This document shows positions 1 through 7,076 of a stretch of 23,951 nucleotides of DNA, piece by piece; positions within the stretch are counted from its first letter, which is position 1, and each line of letters begins with the position of its first letter. Where the stretch lies: assembly GCA_023457235.1 (NCBI GenBank), contig JAEWMK010000028.1:1-23951 (forward strand), in the 5' to 3' direction. Made by a program: the position numbers and the translations under genes. The notes beneath the pieces are model-generated. The model had not been told where the DNA came from and ran no database searches. It saw nothing but the letters and a program-made list of their open reading frames with translations. This stretch comes from Bacillota bacterium. Lineage in GTDB: Bacteria > Bacillota > Bacilli > Bacillales > Bacillaceae_J.

Positions 1-1071
1 CACCGCATATTGAAGAGCGGTGTAACCTTCACTATCTTGTTCATTAATATCCGCTCCTTCAGCGACAAGCTGTTGAAGCAGTTCCATGTCTTCATCCATG
101 AATGCTTGGATAATAGGTGGGTAGTCTGACAGTTCTTCTTCATAGTAATACTCGTCTTCCTCTAATAAAGTGGGATCATTAAAAAAGGTCGTTAAGGCCG
201 TAGATCCTTTTACAAAGAGTACGACTGCACCTGTAAGGAACATAACCAATACGATAGAAGTGATTGTCCCTATGATGATTCCTGTTTTCTTTTCACGGTG
301 AAGAGGGTATTGTTTTGGATTTACCCAATGATCCAATGCATTTATTCGTTTCGGTAAATCGGGATGACTGGAAAGCTTTTCACTTAGCCAAGCAAAAAAT
401 CCTGACTCCTCCCTTAATTGTTCAACATAGGCTTCTTTATTCATTTTTGTCGAAAGCTTCTTGCCGATAGCCTGCATCGATAGGGCCTCTTTGGCTGTAT
501 TCATGTTACCTACATAATAGGCAGCATAACGATCGCAGGTATATTCACAAGCCCGTAAATAGGCTTCCCCGAGAAAAGGAACAAACATCGCTGGAAGCAG
601 CAGTAAATGAACTAACACATGACGGCGCTTAAGATGAGCAAACTCATGGGCTAGGACAAACAGCAGCTCGTTTTCACGGTCTTCTTCAACGAGGTCGAAA
701 ATTTCCGAATATACGACCACCATGTTTTTACCAAAAAAGCGAGTCGCAAATGCATTTAATATTCCCATAGATTCCATTATATAAATAGCAGGCATTTTAT
801 CTAATTCCATATCATTAGCTAAATTTACCGCTTTTTGATAAATATCAGGAAATTGCTGTTCACTCAGTCGAACACCATTTCGTCGAATAGACGCCATTGA
901 TAAGGCGTGAAAAAAGTAAGAAACAAGCATAATGCCTAAAATAATCGCGATTCCAACAATCGAAAAAACTAGAACAACAAATGTTACAATACTAAACAAC
1001 AAAGTGAGGACAAAATAAACATTTTCCTTACGATGAACTAACCTATTTTTCAAACCACTTTCCTCAAGCAC
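1..1071 (-). CDS. M48-family membrane zinc metallopeptidase with C-terminal ankyrin repeat (partial)
   Basis: Membrane-bound zinc protease of the HtpX/Ste24 (M48) type. The zinc motif HEFAH is at residues 142-146, and a later CEYTCDRYA segment supplies the expected downstream Glu ligand. Two hydrophobic segments lie near the N-terminus (about residues 16-55) and one follows the protease domain. After an acidic linker (EEDEYYYEEE) comes an ankyrin-type stretch (EGADINEQDSEGYTAL) that runs off the window, so the C-terminus is missing. I chose the GTG start at 1071 because AGGAGGG lies 7-8 nt upstream; 357 codons are visible. The family degrades damaged or misfolded membrane proteins. The ankyrin tail suggests partner binding, which is inference. 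It is transcribed away from the signalling island and is probably unrelated to it. Confidence 0.9.
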   Translation of the reverse strand, partial: MLEESGLKNRLVHRKENVYFVLTLLFSIVTFVVLVFSIVGIAIILGIMLVSYFFHALSMASIRRNGVRLSEQQFPDIYQKAVNLANDMELDKMPAIYIMESMGILNAFATRFFGKNMVVVYSEIFDLVEEDRENELLFVLAHEFAHLKRRHVLVHLLLLPAMFVPFLGEAYLRACEYTCDRYAAYYVGNMNTAKEALSMQAIGKKLSTKMNKEAYVEQLREESGFFAWLSEKLSSHPDLPKRINALDHWVNPKQYPLHREKKTGIIIGTITSIVLVMFLTGAVVLFVKGSTALTTFFNDPTLLEEDEYYYEEELSDYPPIIQAFMDEDMELLQQLVAEGADINEQDSEGYTALQYAV

Positions 1072-1212
1072 TTAATTACCCTCCTGTAACTATTATCCTT
1101 TTTTTTCAAAATATATAACAATAAGAGTATAAGTGATAGTTAGATAAATAGCTATATAGTATTTGGAAATCTAAATATTAAAAAAACAGGTTATTTAGAC
1201 CTATATGATTTT

Positions 1213-1228
1213 TAGGTATTTTCACCTA
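1213..1228. promoter_or_regulatory. Inverted repeat TAGGT-N6-ACCTA upstream of kinase promoter
   Basis: TAGGT (1213-1217) and ACCTA (1224-1228) form a perfect dyad with a 6-nt spacer, 7 nt upstream of the -35 element of the kinase promoter. The same arms with the same spacer recur at 4908-4923, just in front of the GGDEF-EAL gene. The upstream position would suit an activator. No known operator was recognised. Confidence 0.4.
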
Positions 1229-1235
1229 TTAATTG

Positions 1236-1263
1236 TTGATTTTTAAAACCTTCCAGCTATAAT
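1236..1263 (+). promoter_or_regulatory. SigA-type promoter for riboswitch/kinase operon
   Basis: TTGATT (1236-1241), a 16-nt spacer, then a perfect TATAAT (1258-1263). Transcription would start near 1270, giving a leader of about 160 nt that contains the c-di-GMP-II aptamer and its terminator. No better -35/-10 pair was seen between the divergent protease gene and the aptamer. Confidence 0.65.
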
Positions 1264-1297
1264 TGAGTATTATAGAACAAGAATAATTATAAAATTA

Positions 1298-1377
1298 TAG
1301 TAATGGAAGCTATGAAGAATCATTTGTATGTGGGCACTTGAATGATTTGGAGCGAGTAGTGCAACCGACCCTAAAAT
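1298..1377 (+). promoter_or_regulatory. c-di-GMP-II riboswitch aptamer
   Basis: The leader matches the class II cyclic-di-GMP aptamer as I recall it from Clostridium acetobutylicum. Conserved blocks are present in order: GGAAGCTATGAAGAAT (1305-1320), GGGCACTTGA (1332-1341) and AGTAGTGCAACCGACC (1355-1370). The variable segments between the blocks have the same lengths as in that aptamer (11 and 13 nt). GCACT (1334-1338) pairs with AGTGC (1358-1362), as expected for the pseudoknot. The outer P1 helix looks weak beyond GG/CC. The 3' core (CCGACC) overlaps the 5' arm of the terminator at 1367-1393, so aptamer folding and termination should be mutually exclusive. That predicts that c-di-GMP turns the kinase/regulator operon on. 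Confidence 0.92.
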
Positions 1378-1393
1378 AATAGGGTCTTTTTTT
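1367..1393 (+). terminator. Riboswitch expression-platform terminator
   Basis: GACCCTA (1367-1373) and TAGGGTC (1380-1386) form a perfect 7-bp stem with a 6-nt loop, followed by seven Ts (1387-1393). It lies 37 nt before the kinase start codon, inside the operon leader, and shares GACC with the aptamer core. It is therefore the regulated terminator rather than the end of a gene. Confidence 0.88.
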
Positions 1394-1430
1394 ATTTCTG
1401 AATAATTTATATATGAAAGGAGATAAAAAT

Positions 1431-3962
1431 GTGAATTCAGTTTTTTCACGAAAGAAAAAACCATTGTTTATCTGGATTTGGTACTCTTATTTGAAAACAG
1501 CCATTATTCCGCTAGTTGTAGTTGAATTAGTATTTATTGGTATTTACTTTTTTACAAATGAGTGGTCACAAAGAGAAAGTATTAAACTATTAAAAGAAGG
1601 AACACAAGATGAACTTTTACAAATCGCTAAAAGGGAAGCTGTAGTGATCGATAATCAATTATCGAGTATAACAAACGCTACAGAATTATATAAAAGACAT
1701 ATTAAGGAAGCGCTATACTCAAAGGTAAATACACAATCGGAAGACATTGGCCGGCTAAAATATTCTCCAGAAGGAGTGTACTATACTACAAAAGATTCTA
1801 AAGCTGGAGGAGCAGCCATTTATTATAGTGGAATTGTACCTGTAGAAGAGAAAGAGAGAGAAAAGGTCCAAAGACTTCTATCCACTCAAGGTATTATGAA
1901 AAATATTTATGAATCACAAGCGCTTGCTGCAGCAATCTACTTTAATACATTTGACTCATTAAACATTATCTATCCTTTTATTGATGTGCTAGAACAATAT
2001 GCTCCTCATTTGGACACTCCTACTTTTAATTTTTATTATGAAGCTGATTTAAAACATAATCCTGAAAGAACAATAAAGTGGACTGATGCTTATCTTGATC
2101 CAGCTGGGAATGGTTGGATGGCTTCAGCAATTGCCCCTGTCTATAGAGATAATTTTTTAGAAGGGGTTGCAGGAATTGATGTCACCCTTGAAACGATAGT
2201 TGATGAGGTACTGGATCTTGAAATTCCATGGAAAGGCTATGGTGTATTAGTTGGAAAAGATGGTGCTATTATTGCGTTACCAAAGAATGGTGAAAAGACT
2301 TTTGGATTAAAACAATTAAATACCCATAAGTATGATGAATCTATATTACGGGATACCTTTAAACCTGAGCAATATAATATTTATAAAAGGGAAGATTTAA
2401 AAGGGATTGTAGAGAGGATGGTACAAGAAAAAGATGGATTAATAAATACAACCTTAAATAATGAAAAACACTTCATTTCTTGGTCAACTGTTAAAAATAC
2501 AGGTTGGAAATTATTGATCATTACCCCGGAAAAAAATGTATTTTCAGAGATAAATAAGATTAGTGATAAGTTATTTGAAATCGGAACGTTTATGATTGTA
2601 GGCTTGATTTTATTTTATGTTCTTTTCTTTTTGATATTATATAAACAATCTCGAAAAATGAGCAAAAATCTTACTGAGCCATTAGTTTTGCTTAATACTG
2701 TTGTTAAGAGCATAGGAGAAGGTAAGTATTTTCAAAAAAAACTTGAATTTAAAGTCAATGAGTTTCAGGAAGTAGCGGATCAACTGATTGAAATGGGATA
2801 TGAGTTGGGAAAGACAAATAATTGTTTGAAAAATGCTCAAATGAAACTAAAGAAAAGAGAATCAAATTTACGAGCTCTTGTTCACTCAATTGATGACATT
2901 ATTATGGAATTCGATAAAACTGGGGTGTGCTTAAATGTTTGGACAAATAATGAAAAGCTCCTTGCTAAACCAATAGATAAATTTCGTGGTAAGAAAATTG
3001 AGGATGTCCTAGATGAAAAACATGAAGAGATGATTGCATCATTGGTTGAACGAGTCTTTGAGACAGGGAAAACAGAGACTATTGAATATGAAATAACTAC
3101 ACAATACGGAAATGAATGGTTCCAAGGAAGATTTTCTCCTATTTTTGATCAAGAAGGTATGGTTAAAACACTCTCATTTACTGCACGTAATATTTCAGAT
3201 CGAAAAAAAATGGAGCATTATCTCATCCAAGCAAAAAATGAAGCCGTGAGAGCTAGTAAAGCGAAATCAGAATTTTTATCAAGTATGAGTCATGAACTGC
3301 GCACTCCAATGAATGCGATATTGGGATTTGCTCAAATACTCGAATTGGATACAGATGAACAACCATTAACGAAATCTCAACAAGATTGCATAGAAGAGAT
3401 TCTGAAAGCTGGAAATCATCTATTAAGACTTATTAATGAAATATTAGATTTAGCGAAGATAGAATCCGGTAGCATTTCAATTTTTATTGAACCTGTGGAG
3501 GTACAAGAAGTTATCAATGAAGTGGTGGGATTAATCGCCCCTTTAGCTGCCCAAAATAATTTAACCTTAATTAATAGATTTAAAGCAAGTTCAAATATTT
3601 ATGTGAATGCAGATCGAACACGTTTTAAACAAGTATTATTAAATTTATTGTCCAACGCAGTAAAATATAATAAAGAAAATGGCACCATCATTCTTGAATG
3701 TTTAAAGATTAATGATTATATGAAATTTGTAATTACTGATACAGGAATCGGAATTGATTCCTCAAACCTAGATTATGTCTTTCAACCCTTTTATCGAGAA
3801 AATGAAATAAATAATATTATTGAAGGAACAGGGATTGGATTAAATGTCTCTAAACAATTAGTTGAACTTATGAAAGGTACGATTCATGTAGAAAGTAAAA
3901 AAGGAGTAGGCAGCAAGTTTTGGTTTGAACTACCTATAATGATTTCTGAAAAGAGGGATTAA
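1431..3962 (+). CDS. Cache-HAMP-PAS hybrid-less sensor histidine kinase
   Basis: Membrane sensor kinase of 843 residues. In order: TM1 (about 22-42); a large extracytoplasmic dCache-like ligand-binding region (43-380, with GWMASAIAPVYRDNFLEGVA and a following GIDVTLE); TM2 (about 384-407); a HAMP-like linker; a PAS domain (about 480-595); HisKA with SHELRTPMN, phospho-acceptor His621; and HATPase_c with N box (LLNLLSNAVKY), DTGIGID and GTGIGL. The domain is complete and looks active. I chose GTG 1431 because AAAGGAGA ends 7 nt before it. An in-frame ATG at 1413 would place that site inside the gene, and the ATG at 1429 is out of frame. The stop codon abuts the ATG of the response regulator, so the two are a cognate pair. 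The ligand cannot be named from sequence. Expression is predicted to be under c-di-GMP riboswitch control. Confidence 0.93.
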   Translation: MNSVFSRKKKPLFIWIWYSYLKTAIIPLVVVELVFIGIYFFTNEWSQRESIKLLKEGTQDELLQIAKREAVVIDNQLSSITNATELYKRHIKEALYSKVNTQSEDIGRLKYSPEGVYYTTKDSKAGGAAIYYSGIVPVEEKEREKVQRLLSTQGIMKNIYESQALAAAIYFNTFDSLNIIYPFIDVLEQYAPHLDTPTFNFYYEADLKHNPERTIKWTDAYLDPAGNGWMASAIAPVYRDNFLEGVAGIDVTLETIVDEVLDLEIPWKGYGVLVGKDGAIIALPKNGEKTFGLKQLNTHKYDESILRDTFKPEQYNIYKREDLKGIVERMVQEKDGLINTTLNNEKHFISWSTVKNTGWKLLIITPEKNVFSEINKISDKLFEIGTFMIVGLILFYVLFFLILYKQSRKMSKNLTEPLVLLNTVVKSIGEGKYFQKKLEFKVNEFQEVADQLIEMGYELGKTNNCLKNAQMKLKKRESNLRALVHSIDDIIMEFDKTGVCLNVWTNNEKLLAKPIDKFRGKKIEDVLDEKHEEMIASLVERVFETGKTETIEYEITTQYGNEWFQGRFSPIFDQEGMVKTLSFTARNISDRKKMEHYLIQAKNEAVRASKAKSEFLSSMSHELRTPMNAILGFAQILELDTDEQPLTKSQQDCIEEILKAGNHLLRLINEILDLAKIESGSISIFIEPVEVQEVINEVVGLIAPLAAQNNLTLINRFKASSNIYVNADRTRFKQVLLNLLSNAVKYNKENGTIILECLKINDYMKFVITDTGIGIDSSNLDYVFQPFYRENEINNIIEGTGIGLNVSKQLVELMKGTIHVESKKGVGSKFWFELPIMISEKRD

Positions 3963-4709
3963 ATGACACAAAAATACCGGGTTATTATTGCCGATGATTT
4001 ACCTGAAGCTAGGAAACTATTAAAAAGGCTAATAGAATTACTACAACCTTCTCTCATTGTAATAGATGAAGCAGAAAACGGTGAAGTATTAATAGAAAAG
4101 GTTATGATTCATAAACCAGATATTATATTAGCTGATATAGATATGCCAAAATTAAAAGGACTTGATGCTATTAGAGAGTGCCAAAAATTAATTCCAGATA
4201 TTAAATTTATTTTCACTACTGCGCATGATTCGTTTGCACTTGAAGCATTTGAATTAAGTCCTGTGGATTATATATTAAAGCCGATTCAAAAAGATCGATT
4301 ATATCTTGCATTAGAAAAAGCCAAAAAATTATTACAACAAAGCAATGTTATTTTAGGGATTGGAGAGAAAAAAAGGATACCTATTAAGTTCAATCGATCA
4401 CTTTTTTATGTTTTAGTAGATGAAATCCTCTTTATTGAAAAAAGTGGAAGAAAAACGATCATACACACACCTCAACAAGAATACACATCACCAGAAACTT
4501 TAGAGGAACTGAAAGATTATTTACATAGTGGTATTGTTCAATCGCATCGGTCATATCTAATTAATTTGGAACATGTTTCTCATATCACATCAGTTGGCAA
4601 GAGTTATATGGTTTATTTTTATGGTTATGAAAAACCGGCACAAATATCAAAACAAAATATCAATCAGATTCAGGATTTGATGAGCACATATATAAAAAGG
4701 ATAAACTAA
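3963..4709 (+). CDS. LytTR-family response regulator
   Basis: DNA-binding response regulator of 248 residues. The N-terminal receiver domain (about 5-120) has the acidic pair Asp11/Asp12, phospho-acceptor Asp58 (in LADIDMP), a conserved Thr in FTTAHD and Lys in YILKPI. A LytTR DNA-binding domain (about 140-240) carries the family signature around FIEKSGRKTIIHT and VQSHRSYLINLEHV. Its ATG directly follows the kinase stop codon, so translation is coupled. LytTR regulators usually pair with LytS/AgrC-type kinases, while this one is paired with a classical HisKA kinase. Targets are unknown. The shared TAGGT-N6-ACCTA dyads at 1213 and 4908 are candidates but do not resemble the direct-repeat LytTR consensus I know. 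Confidence 0.93.
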   Translation: MTQKYRVIIADDLPEARKLLKRLIELLQPSLIVIDEAENGEVLIEKVMIHKPDIILADIDMPKLKGLDAIRECQKLIPDIKFIFTTAHDSFALEAFELSPVDYILKPIQKDRLYLALEKAKKLLQQSNVILGIGEKKRIPIKFNRSLFYVLVDEILFIEKSGRKTIIHTPQQEYTSPETLEELKDYLHSGIVQSHRSYLINLEHVSHITSVGKSYMVYFYGYEKPAQISKQNINQIQDLMSTYIKRIN

Positions 4710-4711
4710 TT

Positions 4712-4742
4712 CAGGTAGGAGCTAATCCTATCTGTTTTTTTT
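4712..4742 (+). terminator. Intrinsic terminator of kinase/regulator operon
   Basis: CAGGTAGGA (4712-4720) pairs with TCCTATCTG (4726-4734), 9 bp including one G-T, with a 5-nt loop and eight Ts. It sits directly after the response regulator stop codon and separates this operon from the GGDEF-EAL operon. Confidence 0.88.
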
Positions 4743-4853
4743 ATAATATTATTTAAATATTTGTTATGTACTAAACAGTCAAAATAATAGACTAAAAAGG
4801 TAGAATCTCCGGGTAAAAGGGATATATATTGTATTAAAATTCGATTAATTGGT

Positions 4854-4882
4854 TTGACAATGGTTCCAAATATTTGTATTTT
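4854..4882 (+). promoter_or_regulatory. Promoter candidate for GGDEF-EAL operon
   Basis: A perfect TTGACA (4854-4859), a 17-nt spacer and TATTTT (4877-4882). An alternative -10, TATAAT at 4882-4887, would leave a 22-nt spacer. Either way transcription would begin near 4890, after an in-frame ATG at 4874, which supports the later ATG 4940 as the true start. The region 4743-4853 is AT-rich with no recognisable element; no riboswitch was seen there. Confidence 0.5.
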
Positions 4883-4905
4883 ATAATCTTAAAGAACTAT
4901 TTGTA

Positions 4906-4925
4906 TATAGGTCTAAAAACCTATA
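4906..4925. promoter_or_regulatory. Inverted repeat TATAGGT-N6-ACCTATA before GGDEF-EAL gene
   Basis: TATAGGT (4906-4912) and ACCTATA (4919-4925) are perfect arms with a 6-nt spacer, about 16-35 nt downstream of the likely transcription start and adjacent to the ribosome site (AAGGTGA, 4928-4934). It could be an operator, or an RNA hairpin affecting translation. The core TAGGT-N6-ACCTA is identical in design to the dyad at 1213-1228. Confidence 0.45.
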
Positions 4926-4939
4926 AAAAGGTGATTAAA

Positions 4940-6643
4940 ATGAATGAGCAAGAAAAAAACATAAGAATTTTGAAGGAATTGGCAGATGTAAAATATGCTT
5001 TAGATCAATCAGCTATTGTAGCTATAACAGATCAACTTGGAAAAATTCTCTACGCTAATGATCGATTTTGCAAAATCTCTCAGTATCATTTGGAAGATTT
5101 GCTTGGTCAAGATCATCGCATACTCAATTCAGGCTATCATTCTAAGGAATTCTTTAAAGATATGTGGTCTACCATTGGATTTGGGGAAATTTGGAGAGGA
5201 GAAGTGCGAAACCGAGCTAAAGATGGATCATTTTATTGGGTAGATACGACCATTGTTCCTTTTTTAAATGAACAAGGAAAACCATATCAATATGTCTCAA
5301 TTAGATATGATATTACTGAACGAAAAAAGGCGGAAAGAATGATTTATCATTTAGCATACCATGATACTTTGACGGAATTACCAAATCGTAGATTCTTTAT
5401 GGATCATCTTCGCAAAGAAGTTCGAGAAGCTGAGAAGTCCAAATCACAACTAGGTCTTATGTTTCTCGATGTAGATAAATTTAAATATATTAATGACTCA
5501 CAAGGACACGAAATGGGAGATCTTATTTTAATAGAAGTAGCTACGCGAATTAGAAAGTGTTTTCGCTCAACTGATGTTGTCGCTCGTATCGGGGGAGATG
5601 AGTTTACAATTTTGTTATCAAGCATATCCAGTGTGAAGGAAGTTGAAATCCTTGCGCAAAGAATAATAGATAGTTTTCGAGAAACGATTGAGATTCAAGG
5701 GAAGTTATTCAATCTTTCATGTAGTATCGGTATCGCTCTTTATCCTTTAAATGGACGAAATGTAGATGATTTGTTAAAACGTGCAGATATTGCGCTTTAT
5801 ACAGTCAAAGAACAAGGGAGAAATGGGTTTCTATTCTTTCATTCAGATATGGAACAAAGGTCCCTAGAGCGAATCTTATTAGAAAATGAACTTCATAAAG
5901 CCATTCAACAACAGCAATTTTATATTGAGTATCAGCCTAAAAAAAATCTTTCAACAGGTGATTTAATTGGAGTTGAAGCACTGATTCGGTGGGAGCATCC
6001 AGAATTAGGTAGAATTTCACCAGATAAGTTTATTTCAGTAGCTGAAGAAACAGGATTGATTATCCCTCTTGGTGAATGGGTTATTCGTCGAGGGTGTATA
6101 CAAAATAAAGATTGGCAGGATCAAGGGTATCCACCTTTAATCTTATCTGTGAATTTGTCTGTCCGACAATTTACTCAACCTAACTTAGTTGAGAGGATTC
6201 AAGAAATCTTATTTGAAACCGGCTTGGACGCGAAATGGTTAGAGTTAGAGGTGACTGAAAGTATTTTTGCAGACATTGATTATTCAGCAAAGACTCTCCA
6301 AAGTATTAGAAACTTAGGTGTGCATGTTTCGGTAGATGATTTTGGTACAGGATATAGTTCTTTTAGTTACCTGAAACATCTTCCTATAGATACGTTAAAA
6401 ATTGATGCTTCGTTTATTAAGGATATTCATTTAAACAAAGAAAGTGAGGCAATTGTAAAGGGGATCATTGATATTGCACAATCGCTAAATCTAAATGTAA
6501 TTGCGGAAGGTATTGAAAGTCAAGAACAAATGGTGACTTTGAGTGAGACAGGTTGTATACAAGGACAAGGATTTTTGTTTAGTAAACCCTTATCAAAAAA
6601 TGAATTTGAAAGATATCTAAAAGAGTCTTGTAAAAAAATCTAA
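4940..6643 (+). CDS. PAS-GGDEF-EAL cyclic-di-GMP turnover protein
   Basis: Cytoplasmic protein of 567 residues with no membrane segment. A PAS domain (about 15-130) is followed by a diguanylate cyclase domain with intact GGDEF (218-222), preceded exactly five residues upstream by RSTD, which fits an RxxD inhibitory site. An EAL phosphodiesterase domain follows with intact EAL (346-348), NLSVRQF, ELEVTES, DDFGTG (466-471) and QGFLFSKPL. Both catalytic centres look competent, so the protein may make or hydrolyse c-di-GMP depending on the PAS input. ATG 4940 was chosen for its AAGGTGA site and because the upstream in-frame ATG at 4874 precedes the likely transcription start. It leads an operon with a PilZ-like protein, a soluble receptor and a Spo0E-like phosphatase. 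Confidence 0.95.
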   Translation: MNEQEKNIRILKELADVKYALDQSAIVAITDQLGKILYANDRFCKISQYHLEDLLGQDHRILNSGYHSKEFFKDMWSTIGFGEIWRGEVRNRAKDGSFYWVDTTIVPFLNEQGKPYQYVSIRYDITERKKAERMIYHLAYHDTLTELPNRRFFMDHLRKEVREAEKSKSQLGLMFLDVDKFKYINDSQGHEMGDLILIEVATRIRKCFRSTDVVARIGGDEFTILLSSISSVKEVEILAQRIIDSFRETIEIQGKLFNLSCSIGIALYPLNGRNVDDLLKRADIALYTVKEQGRNGFLFFHSDMEQRSLERILLENELHKAIQQQQFYIEYQPKKNLSTGDLIGVEALIRWEHPELGRISPDKFISVAEETGLIIPLGEWVIRRGCIQNKDWQDQGYPPLILSVNLSVRQFTQPNLVERIQEILFETGLDAKWLELEVTESIFADIDYSAKTLQSIRNLGVHVSVDDFGTGYSSFSYLKHLPIDTLKIDASFIKDIHLNKESEAIVKGIIDIAQSLNLNVIAEGIESQEQMVTLSETGCIQGQGFLFSKPLSKNEFERYLKESCKKI

Positions 6644-6681
6644 TTTCTAGAAATTGAATTGATTAAAGGGGTAGTGAAAGC

Positions 6682-7074
6682 ATGAATTATCTAGGGCAAT
6701 TCAAGCGAAAAGAAGGATTTAGACTGACTTTTAATAAACCCATACTAGCATCATTTACTATTTTAGAAATTCAAGGTGAGAACGTAGAAGCTAAGACAAC
6801 AGGGTCGTTTTATATTTCAGATATGAGCTTAAAAGGAGCGAAAATAATTTCAACTCATCAATTTCATACACCTAACACTCTTATAAAGATGGAATGTGTA
6901 ATTACCGATCAACAATTAGAAATTGTTGGTGAATTAATTTGGGGAAAACAGGGATATAAAGAATATCTTTATGGAATGCTTTTTAATCCTCAAGCGTATT
7001 CGAAACAAAAGCTGTTAGAAGAGCTGAAAAAATATGTCATAAAAAATAAATCTTCAAATAAAAATGGAGGATAA
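6682..7074 (+). CDS. PilZ-like domain protein (putative c-di-GMP receptor)
   Basis: A 130-residue single-domain protein. The second PilZ motif is clear: DMSLKG fits (D/N)xSxxG, followed by beta strands ending in GELIWGKQG and YGMLF, as in the PilZ barrel. The first motif is divergent: KEGFR (residues 10-14) instead of RxxxR, with Arg9 and Arg14 spaced by four. c-di-GMP binding is therefore plausible but not certain. It sits 38 nt after the GGDEF-EAL gene and 2 nt before the soluble receptor gene, consistent with a c-di-GMP output module. AAAGGGG lies about 10 nt before the start. Confidence 0.72.
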   Translation: MNYLGQFKRKEGFRLTFNKPILASFTILEIQGENVEAKTTGSFYISDMSLKGAKIISTHQFHTPNTLIKMECVITDQQLEIVGELIWGKQGYKEYLYGMLFNPQAYSKQKLLEELKKYVIKNKSSNKNGG

Positions 7075-7076
7075 AT

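Noticed and set aside
1413..1430. ATG 1413 (or ATG 1429) as start of the histidine kinase
   Set aside because: ATG 1413 would place the ribosome site AAAGGAGA inside the gene, and ATG 1429 is out of frame; GTG 1431 has ideal spacing.
4743..4853. A second c-di-GMP riboswitch before the GGDEF-EAL gene
   Set aside because: Neither class I nor class II conserved blocks are present in this AT-rich stretch.
4874..4939. N-terminal extension of the GGDEF-EAL protein from ATG 4874
   Set aside because: It overlaps the TTGACA promoter's -10 region and lacks a ribosome site; ATG 4940 has AAGGTGA.
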